DNA from: JBAXTU01 sp037130015
GTDB lineage: Bacteria > Patescibacteriota > Patescibacteriia > 2-01-FULL-39-33
Direction: 5' to 3'
Assembly: GCA_037130015.1 (NCBI GenBank)
Contig: JBAXTU010000011.1
Location: forward strand, 1-29,536
DNA length: 29,536 bases
In this document: piece by piece, positions 22,611 to 29,536 of the stretch
Layout of the letters: the number at the start of each line of letters is the position of its first letter
Numbering within the stretch: position 1 is the first letter of the stretch
Translations under genes and position numbers: made by a program
The notes under the pieces: model-generated
Told to the model about the DNA's origin: nothing
Database searches by the model: none
The model's input: only the letters and a program-made list of their open reading frames with translations

Positions 22611-23082
22611 ACAAATAATTTTGGGCATTGATCCCGGTATTGCCGATACGGGCTGGGGTTTGATTGAGGTAGAAAAAAATCAACTGACTCATATTGCGCA
22701 CGGATCGGTCAAGACCGACAAAAAATGGCCACTTCTAAAACGTTTGGAAAAATTATCAATTGATTTGTCGCAGATAATTAAAAAATATCAGCCAGATAGG
22801 GCTTCGGTGGAGGAATTATTTTTTTGCAATAATGCCAAGACTGCTTTGGTGGTTGGTCAGGCTAGGGGCGTGGCTTTGCTCACCTTGTCTCAACATAATT
22901 TGCCTATGCAAGAATTCACACCGCTCCAAGTGAAGCAAGCTGTGACTGGTTATGGCCGAGCCGATAAAAAACAAATTCAACAAATGGTCAAAATAATTCT
23001 GCATTTGGAAAAAATTCCTCAGCCAGATGATGCGGCCGATGCCTTGGCCATTGCTATTTGCGCCGCTAATAATCGTTATTAA
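22597..23082 (+). CDS. ruvC: Holliday junction resolvase RuvC
   Basis: 161 residues from this start. RuvC cuts Holliday junctions as a dimer with an RNase-H-like fold. Catalytic acids seen: Asp12 in ILGIDPGIADTGWG, Glu in SVEELFFCNNAKTA, and the C-terminal DDAADALAIAIC pair; the substrate-binding KQAVTGYGRADKKQI is also present. ATGs at 22573, 22576 and 22585 are in the same frame; 22597 was chosen because it puts the first strand nearest the N-terminus, as in the family. No ribosome-binding site decides this. It overlaps the 3' end of yebC by 14 nt, suggesting coupled translation. Confidence 0.95.
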   Translation: MPIGKQIILGIDPGIADTGWGLIEVEKNQLTHIAHGSVKTDKKWPLLKRLEKLSIDLSQIIKKYQPDRASVEELFFCNNAKTALVVGQARGVALLTLSQHNLPMQEFTPLQVKQAVTGYGRADKKQIQQMVKIILHLEKIPQPDDAADALAIAICAANNRY

Positions 23083-23088
23083 AATTTT

Positions 23089-23988
23089 ATGTTTGGTATT
23101 TTTATTGCCATCGTCGCTTATTTCCTTAATGCTTCGGCCACAGCCATAGACAAATTTTTGTTGTCCAAAAAAATTACCAATCCCGCGGTTTACGCTTTTG
23201 TGATTAGCGCCCTAAGCTTGCTGGGTATTGTGCTGATTCCTTTTGGTTTCCATAGCTCTACTTGGATTCAGATTTTAATTGCGCTAGCTAATGGTATTGT
23301 TTTTGTGTTCGCATACTTATATATGTTCAAGGCGATTGGCCAAAATGAAGTCTCACGCATCACGCCATTCATGGGCGGACTTCAACCAATATTTATTTTT
23401 GCTTTGGCTGGAATTTTTTTGAAAGAAGTATTGCCTGTTCAAAGCTTGCTAGCTTTTTTAGTGATAGTTATTGGCACTATTGTTATATCTTGGCAAAAAA
23501 AAGGCAAGACATCATCTCGTCGCAGTTATCTGTTGGCCGCAATTTCAGCTTTCTTGTTTGCGGTTGCTATTACTCTTAATAAACAAGTTTTTAATGATCA
23601 GGGTTTTGTGACAGGTTTTGTTTGGACTAGAGTTGGTACTTTTTTGGGCGCGCTCCTGCTTCTTATTCCCTTAAAAAATCGTCAAGATATCATTAAAGAA
23701 ATCAGGCATCCTCAAAAACAAAGCGGTTGGCTGTTTGTTGGCGGTCAGGTTTGCGGAGCTCTTAGTTTTTTGCTTGTTAGTTATTCTATTGCTGTTTCAA
23801 ACAGTGTTGCGCTTGTGAGCGCTTTGCGTGGTTTGGAATATGTATTTTTGCTCTTAATAGTTTTGGCGCTGTCAAAAAAACATCCGCGACTATTGTCAGA
23901 AAAAATGACACCTCGTATTATTGCGCAAAAAGCCGTAGCCACCTCGCTTATTATTGTTGGCTTGATTATTTTATTTTATCAATTTTAA
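23089..23988 (+). CDS. EamA-family (DMT superfamily) transporter
   Basis: 299 residues and about ten transmembrane helices in two EamA repeats (about 1-140 and 150-299). Typical signals are AYLYMFKAIGQNEVSRITPFMGGLQPIFIF in the first repeat and SNSVALVSALRGLEYVFLLL in the second. Substrates of this family vary (metabolites, amino acids, sugars) and cannot be read from sequence. It starts 6 nt after ruvC and ends 6 nt before the glycosidase-like gene, so it lies in a long unidirectional run. Its link to recombination genes is probably only positional. Confidence 0.88.
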   Translation: MFGIFIAIVAYFLNASATAIDKFLLSKKITNPAVYAFVISALSLLGIVLIPFGFHSSTWIQILIALANGIVFVFAYLYMFKAIGQNEVSRITPFMGGLQPIFIFALAGIFLKEVLPVQSLLAFLVIVIGTIVISWQKKGKTSSRRSYLLAAISAFLFAVAITLNKQVFNDQGFVTGFVWTRVGTFLGALLLLIPLKNRQDIIKEIRHPQKQSGWLFVGGQVCGALSFLLVSYSIAVSNSVALVSALRGLEYVFLLLIVLALSKKHPRLLSEKMTPRIIAQKAVATSLIIVGLIILFYQF

Positions 23989-23994
23989 ATTAAC

Positions 23995-25026
23995 ATGAAT
24001 CCTAAAACAACAAAAAACGGTTGGCAGAAATTTTGGAAAATTTTCGGTTTAATATTTTTAGTCCTCGCTGTTATTGCTTTACTTATTTATAATTTGAATT
24101 TTGTACCGGCCAAGACTACTTGGGGTGTCACTTTTAGTCAACAATACACAACCGTTGAATTGGGTTTGGATTGGAAAGAAACTTATTTGGCGATTCTGGA
24201 TGATTTAAAAGTTGATCATCTGCGTTTGTCCGCCTATTGGAATGCCAATGAACCGCAAAAAGGACAATATGATTTTTCTGATCTTGATTGGCAAGTTGAT
24301 CAAGCTTCTCAAAGAGGTGTTAAAATAATTTTGGCTGTGGGCAGGCGTTTGCCTCGCTGGCCAGAGTGCCATGATCCTGTTTGGCTAAATTCTTTATCGG
24401 CTCAAGAACAAAAAGACAGTTTGATTTTATATATCAAAACCGTCATGGATCGCTACAAGAATAATTTAAACATTATCACTTGGCAAATTGAAAATGAACC
24501 ATATTTAAGTTCGTTCGGTATGTGTCCGCCACCGGATAGGGAATTTTTTAAATCTGAAGTGGCGCTGGCTAAACAATTGACTAATAAACCAATTTTGGTC
24601 ACTGACACCGGAGAATTATCAGATTGGCATTTGATCAGCCGGGCTGGCGGTGATATTCTTGGCACCACGCTTTATCGTGTGGTTTATAATCCGTATCTTG
24701 GTTATTTTCATTGGTTCACTCCGCCGTTTTATTATTGGATTAGGGCACAAGTCGCTACAACTTTTAATCCAGTTCAAAAAGTAATTGTGGCTGAGCTTCA
24801 AGGCGAGTCTTGGCACTTGGCCGGCAAAAATTTGGCTGGCATGAACAAGGCGGAAAGTGACAAATCAATGTCACTGGGACAATTCCAAGAAAATATTTCT
24901 TTTGCCAGCCGTTCTGGTTTTGATGAAGTATATTTGTGGGGCGTGGAATGGTGGTATATGCTCAAAACAAAACAGAACGATCCTAGTTTTTGGAATGAAG
25001 CTAAAAAAATGTGGCCAAATAAATAA
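23995..25026 (+). CDS. Membrane-anchored glycoside-hydrolase-like TIM-barrel protein (clan GH-A type)
   Basis: 343 residues. An uncleaved signal-anchor helix (about 14-34) leads into an extracellular barrel: LDDLKVDHLRLSAYWNANEP, GVKIILAVGRRLPRWPECHDP, ITWQIENEP (Asn167-Glu168 as acid/base), and VIVAELQGESW with Glu267 as candidate nucleophile, then VYLWGVEWWY. The NE...E layout on barrel strands 4 and 7 is that of clan GH-A enzymes such as GH5/GH42. The substrate is unknown; trimming of surface glycan is plausible given the adjacent flippase and polymerase. It joins the flippase gene end to start (stop 25024-25026, ATG 25027). Confidence 0.82.
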   Translation: MNPKTTKNGWQKFWKIFGLIFLVLAVIALLIYNLNFVPAKTTWGVTFSQQYTTVELGLDWKETYLAILDDLKVDHLRLSAYWNANEPQKGQYDFSDLDWQVDQASQRGVKIILAVGRRLPRWPECHDPVWLNSLSAQEQKDSLILYIKTVMDRYKNNLNIITWQIENEPYLSSFGMCPPPDREFFKSEVALAKQLTNKPILVTDTGELSDWHLISRAGGDILGTTLYRVVYNPYLGYFHWFTPPFYYWIRAQVATTFNPVQKVIVAELQGESWHLAGKNLAGMNKAESDKSMSLGQFQENISFASRSGFDEVYLWGVEWWYMLKTKQNDPSFWNEAKKMWPNK

Positions 25027-26448
25027 ATGAATTTAGTTTCTCAAATAGCAAAAAATACTTTTTATCAGATTTTCGGCCGGGTGCTCAGCACTATGCTGGG
25101 GCTTTTGACTGTCGGACTAATGACCAGATATTTGGGTACGACCGGTTTTGGTTTTTATACGACCATCGTGGCTTTTTTGCAATTTTTTAGCGTGATCATG
25201 GATTTTGGTTTGCAAATGACAGCAACTCAGCTTATTTCCAAACCAGGTGCTGATGAAGCCAAAATACTTAATAATGCTTTTACCATACGGCTATTGTCGG
25301 CCGTGATTTTTTTGGGCAGTGCCGTGGCTATCAGTTGGCTGGCGCCATACCCACTCATCATCAAACAAGGAATTTCCATTGCTTGTTTCTCTTTTTTATT
25401 TATTGCTTTACAAAGTATATTGGTGAGTATTTTTCAGAAAAAAATCAGCATGGCCAAAGTGGCTATGGCCGATGTTTGGGGCAGGTTGGCACTGCTCACC
25501 GGAGTATACTTGGCAATTTTGTATGGCCAGGATATTTTATTTATTATTTTGGCTGTGGTTATTGGCAGTCTGGTTAATTTTTCTATTATGTTTTGGCAAG
25601 CGCGAAAGTTTTATAGCGTGAAGCTGGCGTATGATAAAAAAGTTTGGCGACAAATTTATGATACCACTTGGCCACTTGCCATCACCATCGCTTTGACCTT
25701 GGTTTATTTTCGTGCCGACACTTTGATTTTGTCTTTGTTTAGAAGTCCAAGCGAAGTCGGACTTTATGGCGCTTCTTATAAAGTGGTGGAAATCTTGGTG
25801 CAATTTCCTTATATGTTTTTGGGATTGATGTTGCCACTCTTCACACAGTTTTTTGCCACCAATCGCGAACTGTTCAAAGTCACCATTCAAAAAGCTTTTG
25901 ATTTTTTGGTGGTCATTACCATACCCATGATTTTTTCGGTAGTGATTCTTGGTCCGAAAATAATGTCGTTTATTGCCGGTGATGATTTTGCGGTTTCCGG
26001 AGAAATTATCAAGGTTTTGATTTTGGCCGTGGGTGTAATTTATATAAGCGCTTTATTTGGCTATGCTATTGTGGCTTGCGAGTTGCAAAAAAAGATGATC
26101 AAATTTTATGCCATTGATGCAGTGATTTTTTTGATTTTGTATTTAGTGTTTATTCCGTTGTATGGCTATTGGGCCGCGGCTATTTTGACTGTGCTTAGTG
26201 AATCTGTGATTATGTTTGCTTCTTGGTATATTTTGAAAAAATATATTCATTTAAAATTGCAATATAAGATTATTGGCAAATCATTTCTCGCTTCCATGGT
26301 GATGTCCGCGGTTTTGTATTTATTGTTTAACCAAAATTTGTTGACGTTGGTTTTGGTTGGAATGATTGTTTATTTCTTCGCGTTGTATCTTTTTAAAGGC
26401 GTGGATAAAGATTCTATTAGACAAATGATCCGTCTGCGTAATTCTTAA
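25027..26448 (+). CDS. Wzx-type polysaccharide flippase (MOP superfamily)
   Basis: 473 residues with about 12-14 helices. The N-terminal NTFYQIFGRVLSTMLGLLTV...RYLGTTGFGFYTT is typical of oligosaccharide/polysaccharide flippases. Later signs are FRADTLILSLFRSPSEVGLYGASYKVVE and the C-terminal VFIPLYGYWAAAILTVLSE. It would move lipid-linked glycan units across the membrane. It starts directly after the glycosidase-like gene and ends 5 nt before the Wzy-type gene, so these three form one surface-glycan operon. Confidence 0.92.
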   Translation: MNLVSQIAKNTFYQIFGRVLSTMLGLLTVGLMTRYLGTTGFGFYTTIVAFLQFFSVIMDFGLQMTATQLISKPGADEAKILNNAFTIRLLSAVIFLGSAVAISWLAPYPLIIKQGISIACFSFLFIALQSILVSIFQKKISMAKVAMADVWGRLALLTGVYLAILYGQDILFIILAVVIGSLVNFSIMFWQARKFYSVKLAYDKKVWRQIYDTTWPLAITIALTLVYFRADTLILSLFRSPSEVGLYGASYKVVEILVQFPYMFLGLMLPLFTQFFATNRELFKVTIQKAFDFLVVITIPMIFSVVILGPKIMSFIAGDDFAVSGEIIKVLILAVGVIYISALFGYAIVACELQKKMIKFYAIDAVIFLILYLVFIPLYGYWAAAILTVLSESVIMFASWYILKKYIHLKLQYKIIGKSFLASMVMSAVLYLLFNQNLLTLVLVGMIVYFFALYLFKGVDKDSIRQMIRLRNS

Positions 26449-26453
26449 AGATT

Positions 26454-27743
26454 ATGTCATATACTTTATTTTTAATTTTAATCTGTTTAGTGTTTGTTTT
26501 TTTGTCTTGGAAAAAACCGCTTAATGGCATTTATATTATCTCGGCAGTTTTGCCGACTTTTTTGTTGCGTTTTAATATCTTGGGTGTTCCCCTGACTATT
26601 TTGGAAACTTTAATTTTATTATTGTTCTTAATTTGTTTGGCGCAGAAAAAAATTGATTTTAAAAAGTTTTATAGCCAGCCATTTTTTTGGCCAACATTCG
26701 CCATTTTATTTTTTGCCACGATTTCAATTTTTACTTCGCCTGAGAAAATTGGTGCTTTGGGTATTTGGAAGGCTTATTTTATTGAACCGGTTTTATTTTT
26801 CATAATTTTAATCTCTAATATCAAGTCTAGAAAGCAGTTGGAAGGCGTATTTTGGGCACTAGGCGCATCTATTATATACTTGGGATTATTCGGCTTCTGG
26901 CAAAAATTCAGCGTCTGGGGCGTGCCCAAGGCCTTTCAGACCTTGTCAGGAGGCACTGATAGAGTGGTTTCTATTTTGAATTATCCTAATGCTGTGGGCT
27001 TATATTTTGGGCCGATTATTATTTTGTATGTTGGCTGGCTGTTTGCCTCGCTCAAAAATTTTACCAAAGTTAATAAGCAAGAAATTTTGTCTTTGTCTTT
27101 TAAAATTTTGGTGATTATTATTGGATTGCTGGGCATTGCCCTGGCCAAATCAGCCGGAGCTGTGATTTCTGTGGTAGTGGTTTTGACTATTTTGGGACTG
27201 CTAAATAAAAAAATCAGACCTTGGCTTTTGGGGTTAGTTGTAGTAGGATTACTGGTGTTCTTTTTAGACAATAATTTCAGAAATTATTTAATAACCAAAT
27301 TGACACTCAATGAATATTCCGGTTTTATCCGCAGGCTTATTTGGCAAGAGAGTTTTAATATGTTAAAAGATAACTGGCTGTGGGGCGCGGGACTGGATGG
27401 CTATCAAACCAAGATTCTGCCGTATCATTCCAAAGCCTTTGAGGTGTTTATGTATCCGCATAATATTATTTTGAATTTTTGGAGTGAGGTGGGAATTTTG
27501 GGATTATTGGCATTTATATATTTAGGCGTCAAATATTTTTTGACTAACTTAAAAGTATTTATGGCCAAAGTTTCTGCAATTGATAGCTATCAAAAAGTCA
27601 TGGCCGTCACATTTATTTTTGTATTAGTACAAATGATTCTGCATGGCCTGGTTGATGCGCCATATTTTAAAAATGATCTGTCGGTGTTGTTTTGGATATT
27701 CATGGCCGGAGCAATAATAAATAAAGAATTAAAAAGAGGATGA
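26454..27743 (+). CDS. O-antigen ligase/polymerase-like protein (Wzy_C family)
   Basis: 429 residues with about 10-12 helices. The large loop and the Wzy_C region are visible: RRLIWQESFNMLKDNWLWGAGLDGYQ (about 286-311), then MYPHNIILNFWSEVGILGLL, with the conserved Arg and His used by WaaL/Wzy enzymes. It links or polymerises undecaprenyl-linked glycan at the outer face of the membrane. It is the last gene of the glycan operon and ends 34 bp before tRNA-Ser; no clear terminator is seen between them. Its last ~150 bp are overlapped on the other strand by the recombinase read-through frame. Confidence 0.88.
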   Translation: MSYTLFLILICLVFVFLSWKKPLNGIYIISAVLPTFLLRFNILGVPLTILETLILLLFLICLAQKKIDFKKFYSQPFFWPTFAILFFATISIFTSPEKIGALGIWKAYFIEPVLFFIILISNIKSRKQLEGVFWALGASIIYLGLFGFWQKFSVWGVPKAFQTLSGGTDRVVSILNYPNAVGLYFGPIIILYVGWLFASLKNFTKVNKQEILSLSFKILVIIIGLLGIALAKSAGAVISVVVVLTILGLLNKKIRPWLLGLVVVGLLVFFLDNNFRNYLITKLTLNEYSGFIRRLIWQESFNMLKDNWLWGAGLDGYQTKILPYHSKAFEVFMYPHNIILNFWSEVGILGLLAFIYLGVKYFLTNLKVFMAKVSAIDSYQKVMAVTFIFVLVQMILHGLVDAPYFKNDLSVLFWIFMAGAIINKELKRG

Positions 27744-29368
27744 AAGTACCAGTGATTATTTATAGAAAATAAAACATGGAGAGGTGTCTGAGTGGTTGAA
27801 AGTACCGCTCTCGAAAAGCGGCAGGTCGCAAGGCCTCGGGAGTTCGAATCTCCCCCTCTCCGCAATTTTTCGAAAAGGGTTTCCGAACCAAAAATATGGT
27901 CGGCACGAAGTGCCGTCTGTTCTGAATTCCCCCCAAAAAGTCCTGAATCCAAAAGGGTTCGCCACGCAGAGCGTGGCTCAAAAAGTACGGTTCGATCTTT
28001 AATTAAAAAGTTCGAACCGACTTTTTTAAACAAATGAAGATTTTCTTCATTTGTTTTCTCGTTAGCCAATTCCACCATATGAATATTAGCTTTTAGAAAA
28101 TTTTCGGTAAGTTCGAACCGATTATGAGATTTTTTCTCAAAAGCTGATAATTTCTCTTTTAAAAGTTGTTTTTGATTCACTAACTTATTTTTAGAATCAC
28201 GATATTCTTCCAAAGATAAAACATTTTCTAAATATAAGTTCATCAGCTTCTCAACTTTTGAATCCAAAAGAGAAATTTCATCTTTTGTTTTTTGAGAAAA
28301 AATCTCACTCGATTGGGTTTCGGATGATTGGTCTTTTCTGTTTTCTTCAATCATCCAATTTGCCCAATCGAGTGGCAAAGAAACTTTTTTGATTTCTTCC
28401 TTAATTTGAGAAGTGATGATTTCTTCACGGACATATTTTTGTAAACAAGGATTTTTCCGTTTTGTACATCTCAAATAGTTATGACCTTTTTGTGTTTCGG
28501 TGGTAATGAAACATCCACATTCTCCGCAACGGAAAAATCCTCTATACAAAAATGGTTTAAGTCCTTTCGAGTGAGGTTTGGATTTTCTCATCATCACTTC
28601 CTGAACGGAATCAAAAAGTTTCTTTGTAATAATCGGTTCGTGTTTGCCTTCGTGGATTTCGCCGTTATACAGCATTAAACCCGTGTATATCGGATTTTTC
28701 AAAAGTTTTTGATAATTCGACACCGCAAGTTCCTTTCCGCTTTTTCGTTTCAATCCAAGTTCATTAAATTTGTCGCGGAGTTGTCGCAAAGTGAAATTTC
28801 CAGTTGAATATGCCTCAAATGTTTTCTTGATTAAAGGTGCGATATTTTCGTCGGGAACAATAACCCTATTTTTGTTTACATATCCAAGCGGAGCCATTTG
28901 AGGCCATATTCCGTCTTTCACTTTGTTGCGATGACCTCGCTTTATATTCTCACTCAAATTGTCCACATAATACTTGGATTGCGAAAAAGCGATTGAGAGC
29001 ATGAATTTACCTTGCGGTGTCGGATCAAACCAAAAAGTTGGAAATTTCATTTCTGAAATTACACCAGTATCAACGAGGTAGATGATTTTTCCTCCATCTA
29101 CCGAGTTGCGAGCAAGTCTATCGGGATGCCACGCTAAAATACCAGAAGCTTCGCCCTTTTCCATTCGCTCTATCATTTCGTTAAACACGGGGCGACCTGG
29201 TATTTTGGCGGTTTGCTTTTCGACAAAGACATATACCACTTCCAGTTGTTCTTTCAACGCGAGTTCCTTTAACTCCGATAACTGATCAGAAATACTACGA
29301 ACCTGTCTGTCTTTGTCGTCCGTAGACTTGCGAGTATAAATGAAAAACTTTTTGGTTTGATTATTCAT
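27590..29368 (-). CDS. Large serine recombinase (resolvase/invertase family)
   Basis: 592 residues as an open frame. Residues ~8-150 form the resolvase catalytic domain: YTRKSTDD with nucleophile Ser15, SISDQLSELKE, ILAWHPDRLARN, and FSQSKYYVDNLSENIKRG. Then come the recombinase domain (PLGYVNKN to LKNPIYTG, about 165-240), a Cys4-type zinc ribbon (FFRCGECGCFITTE...LRCTKRKNPCLQKY) and a coiled coil (about 360-420). Family homology ends near residue 460. Beyond that the frame reads through the inverted repeat (residues ~464-494), then antisense through tRNA-Ser (~503-531) and the end of the Wzy-type gene, so the last ~100 residues are probably not a native part. It recombines DNA between att-like sites. 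Confidence 0.85.
   Translation of the reverse strand: MNNQTKKFFIYTRKSTDDKDRQVRSISDQLSELKELALKEQLEVVYVFVEKQTAKIPGRPVFNEMIERMEKGEASGILAWHPDRLARNSVDGGKIIYLVDTGVISEMKFPTFWFDPTPQGKFMLSIAFSQSKYYVDNLSENIKRGHRNKVKDGIWPQMAPLGYVNKNRVIVPDENIAPLIKKTFEAYSTGNFTLRQLRDKFNELGLKRKSGKELAVSNYQKLLKNPIYTGLMLYNGEIHEGKHEPIITKKLFDSVQEVMMRKSKPHSKGLKPFLYRGFFRCGECGCFITTETQKGHNYLRCTKRKNPCLQKYVREEIITSQIKEEIKKVSLPLDWANWMIEENRKDQSSETQSSEIFSQKTKDEISLLDSKVEKLMNLYLENVLSLEEYRDSKNKLVNQKQLLKEKLSAFEKKSHNRFELTENFLKANIHMVELANEKTNEENLHLFKKVGSNFLIKDRTVLFEPRSAWRTLLDSGLFGGNSEQTALRADHIFGSETLFEKLRRGGDSNSRGLATCRFSRAVLSTTQTPLHVLFSINNHWYFHPLFNSLFIIAPAMNIQNNTDRSFLKYGASTRPCRIICTNTKINVTAMTF
27778..27862 (+). tRNA. tRNA-Ser(CGA)
   Basis: Class II tRNA with acceptor GGAGAGG/CCTCTCC, anticodon stem CCGCT/AGCGG around CTCGAAA (anticodon CGA), a long variable arm and T-loop GTTCGAATC. 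The discriminator is G and CCA is not encoded. It sits 27 bp from the inverted repeat of the recombinase element. Confidence 0.96.
27889..27979 (+). repeat. Left inverted repeat of the recombinase element
   Basis: Contains hairpins GGCAC-GAA-GTGCC (about 27902-27914) and GCCACGC-AGA-GCGTGGC (27961-27977) and a run CTGAATTCCCCCC. It matches 29390-29480 in inverted orientation. Just inside it, CGGTTCG...CGAACCG (27989-28019) forms another hairpin within the recombinase coding region. Confidence 0.85.
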
Positions 29369-29389
29369 AATTTTGTATTGGCAAACGAG

Positions 29390-29480
29390 GAGCCACGCGG
29401 AGCGTGGCGAATCCTTTCAAAATCAGGATTTTTTGGGGGGAATTCAGAACAGACGGCACTTCGTGCCGACCATATTTTTG
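29390..29480 (-). repeat. Right inverted repeat of the recombinase element
   Basis: Inverted copy of 27889-27979 with the same GGCAC/GTGCC and GCCACGC/GCGTGGC hairpins. It forms the upstream region of the recombinase gene. I see no clear Shine-Dalgarno site before the recombinase ATG. The remaining 56 bp to the window end (29481-29536) hold no recognisable gene. Confidence 0.85.
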
Positions 29481-29536
29481 ACGGAAATTTGAATTCCGAA
29501 TTTTGGCGGTGTTTGTTGGACAAAGTTCGAAACTAT

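Larger units (their letters stand above)
27889..29480. mobile_element. Serine-recombinase element flanked by ~91-bp imperfect inverted repeats
   Basis: The sequence at 27889-27979 recurs inverted at 29390-29480 with most positions identical; the differences cluster in the middle. The only gene between them is a large serine recombinase. Its start codon lies 21 bp inside the right repeat, and its recognisable domains end at about the left repeat. The element lies next to tRNA-Ser, a common type of insertion site. Whether it integrates elsewhere or inverts in place is not decided by the sequence. Confidence 0.72.

Noticed and set aside
27756..28037. Several short frames over tRNA-Ser and the left inverted repeat
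   Set aside because: They translate tRNA and repeat DNA on both strands; no independent support.

Overview
This window looks like part of a small, AT-rich genome from the Candidate Phyla Radiation (Patescibacteria), probably a Parcubacteria-like lineage. The evidence is the gene mix: a tandem set of VirB2/TrbC-like pilin genes, an endonuclease Q, a YebC-RuvC pair, STT3-like and LTA-synthase-like envelope enzymes, tRNAs that mostly lack an encoded CCA, few Shine-Dalgarno sites, and a GC-rich 20-bp palindrome of a kind I recall from CPR genomes. The placement is inference from gene content and was not tested by phylogeny.

Layout. 1-1145: the 3' third of a 23S rRNA gene, then 5S rRNA and a terminator. 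1189-2562: endonuclease Q broken by a one-base frameshift, then a convergent 22-codon lysine-rich micro-gene. 2689-4140 (minus): a YkgJ-type Cys-cluster protein, tRNA-Ala, a small membrane protein, tRNA-Val, tRNA-Leu(GAG) and ribosomal protein L19, with palindrome-bearing tRNA fragments between them. 4252-8521: a cassette bounded by two 365-bp inverted repeats that appear identical. It holds one operon (XRE regulator, histidine phosphatase, PEP-synthase-like phosphotransferase) and no transposase. 8538-8712: tRNA-Leu(TAA) and tRNA-Gly. 8772-11587 (minus): an LTA-synthase-like enzyme and a glycosyltransferase. 11671-13715: ruvB-queA. 13776-17360: a solute-binding lipoprotein followed by five pilin-like genes. 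17462-21743 (minus): a lipoprotein, a GT2 glycosyltransferase, an STT3-like GT-C enzyme and a bifunctional sugar-phosphate isomerase. 21876-27743: yebC, ruvC, an EamA transporter, a membrane-anchored glycosidase-like protein, a Wzx-type flippase and a Wzy/WaaL-type protein. 27778-29480: tRNA-Ser(CGA) and a large serine recombinase gene flanked by ~91-bp imperfect inverted repeats.

How the genes fit together. DNA repair and recombination (EndoQ, RuvB, RuvC) and translation functions (rRNA, tRNAs, L19, QueA) form the housekeeping part. Most other genes concern the cell surface: glycan synthesis and transfer, flipping and polymerisation, and a pilus-like apparatus co-oriented with an extracellular binding protein. 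The two inverted-repeat elements and the tRNA-associated palindromes are the parts that ordinary annotation does not explain.
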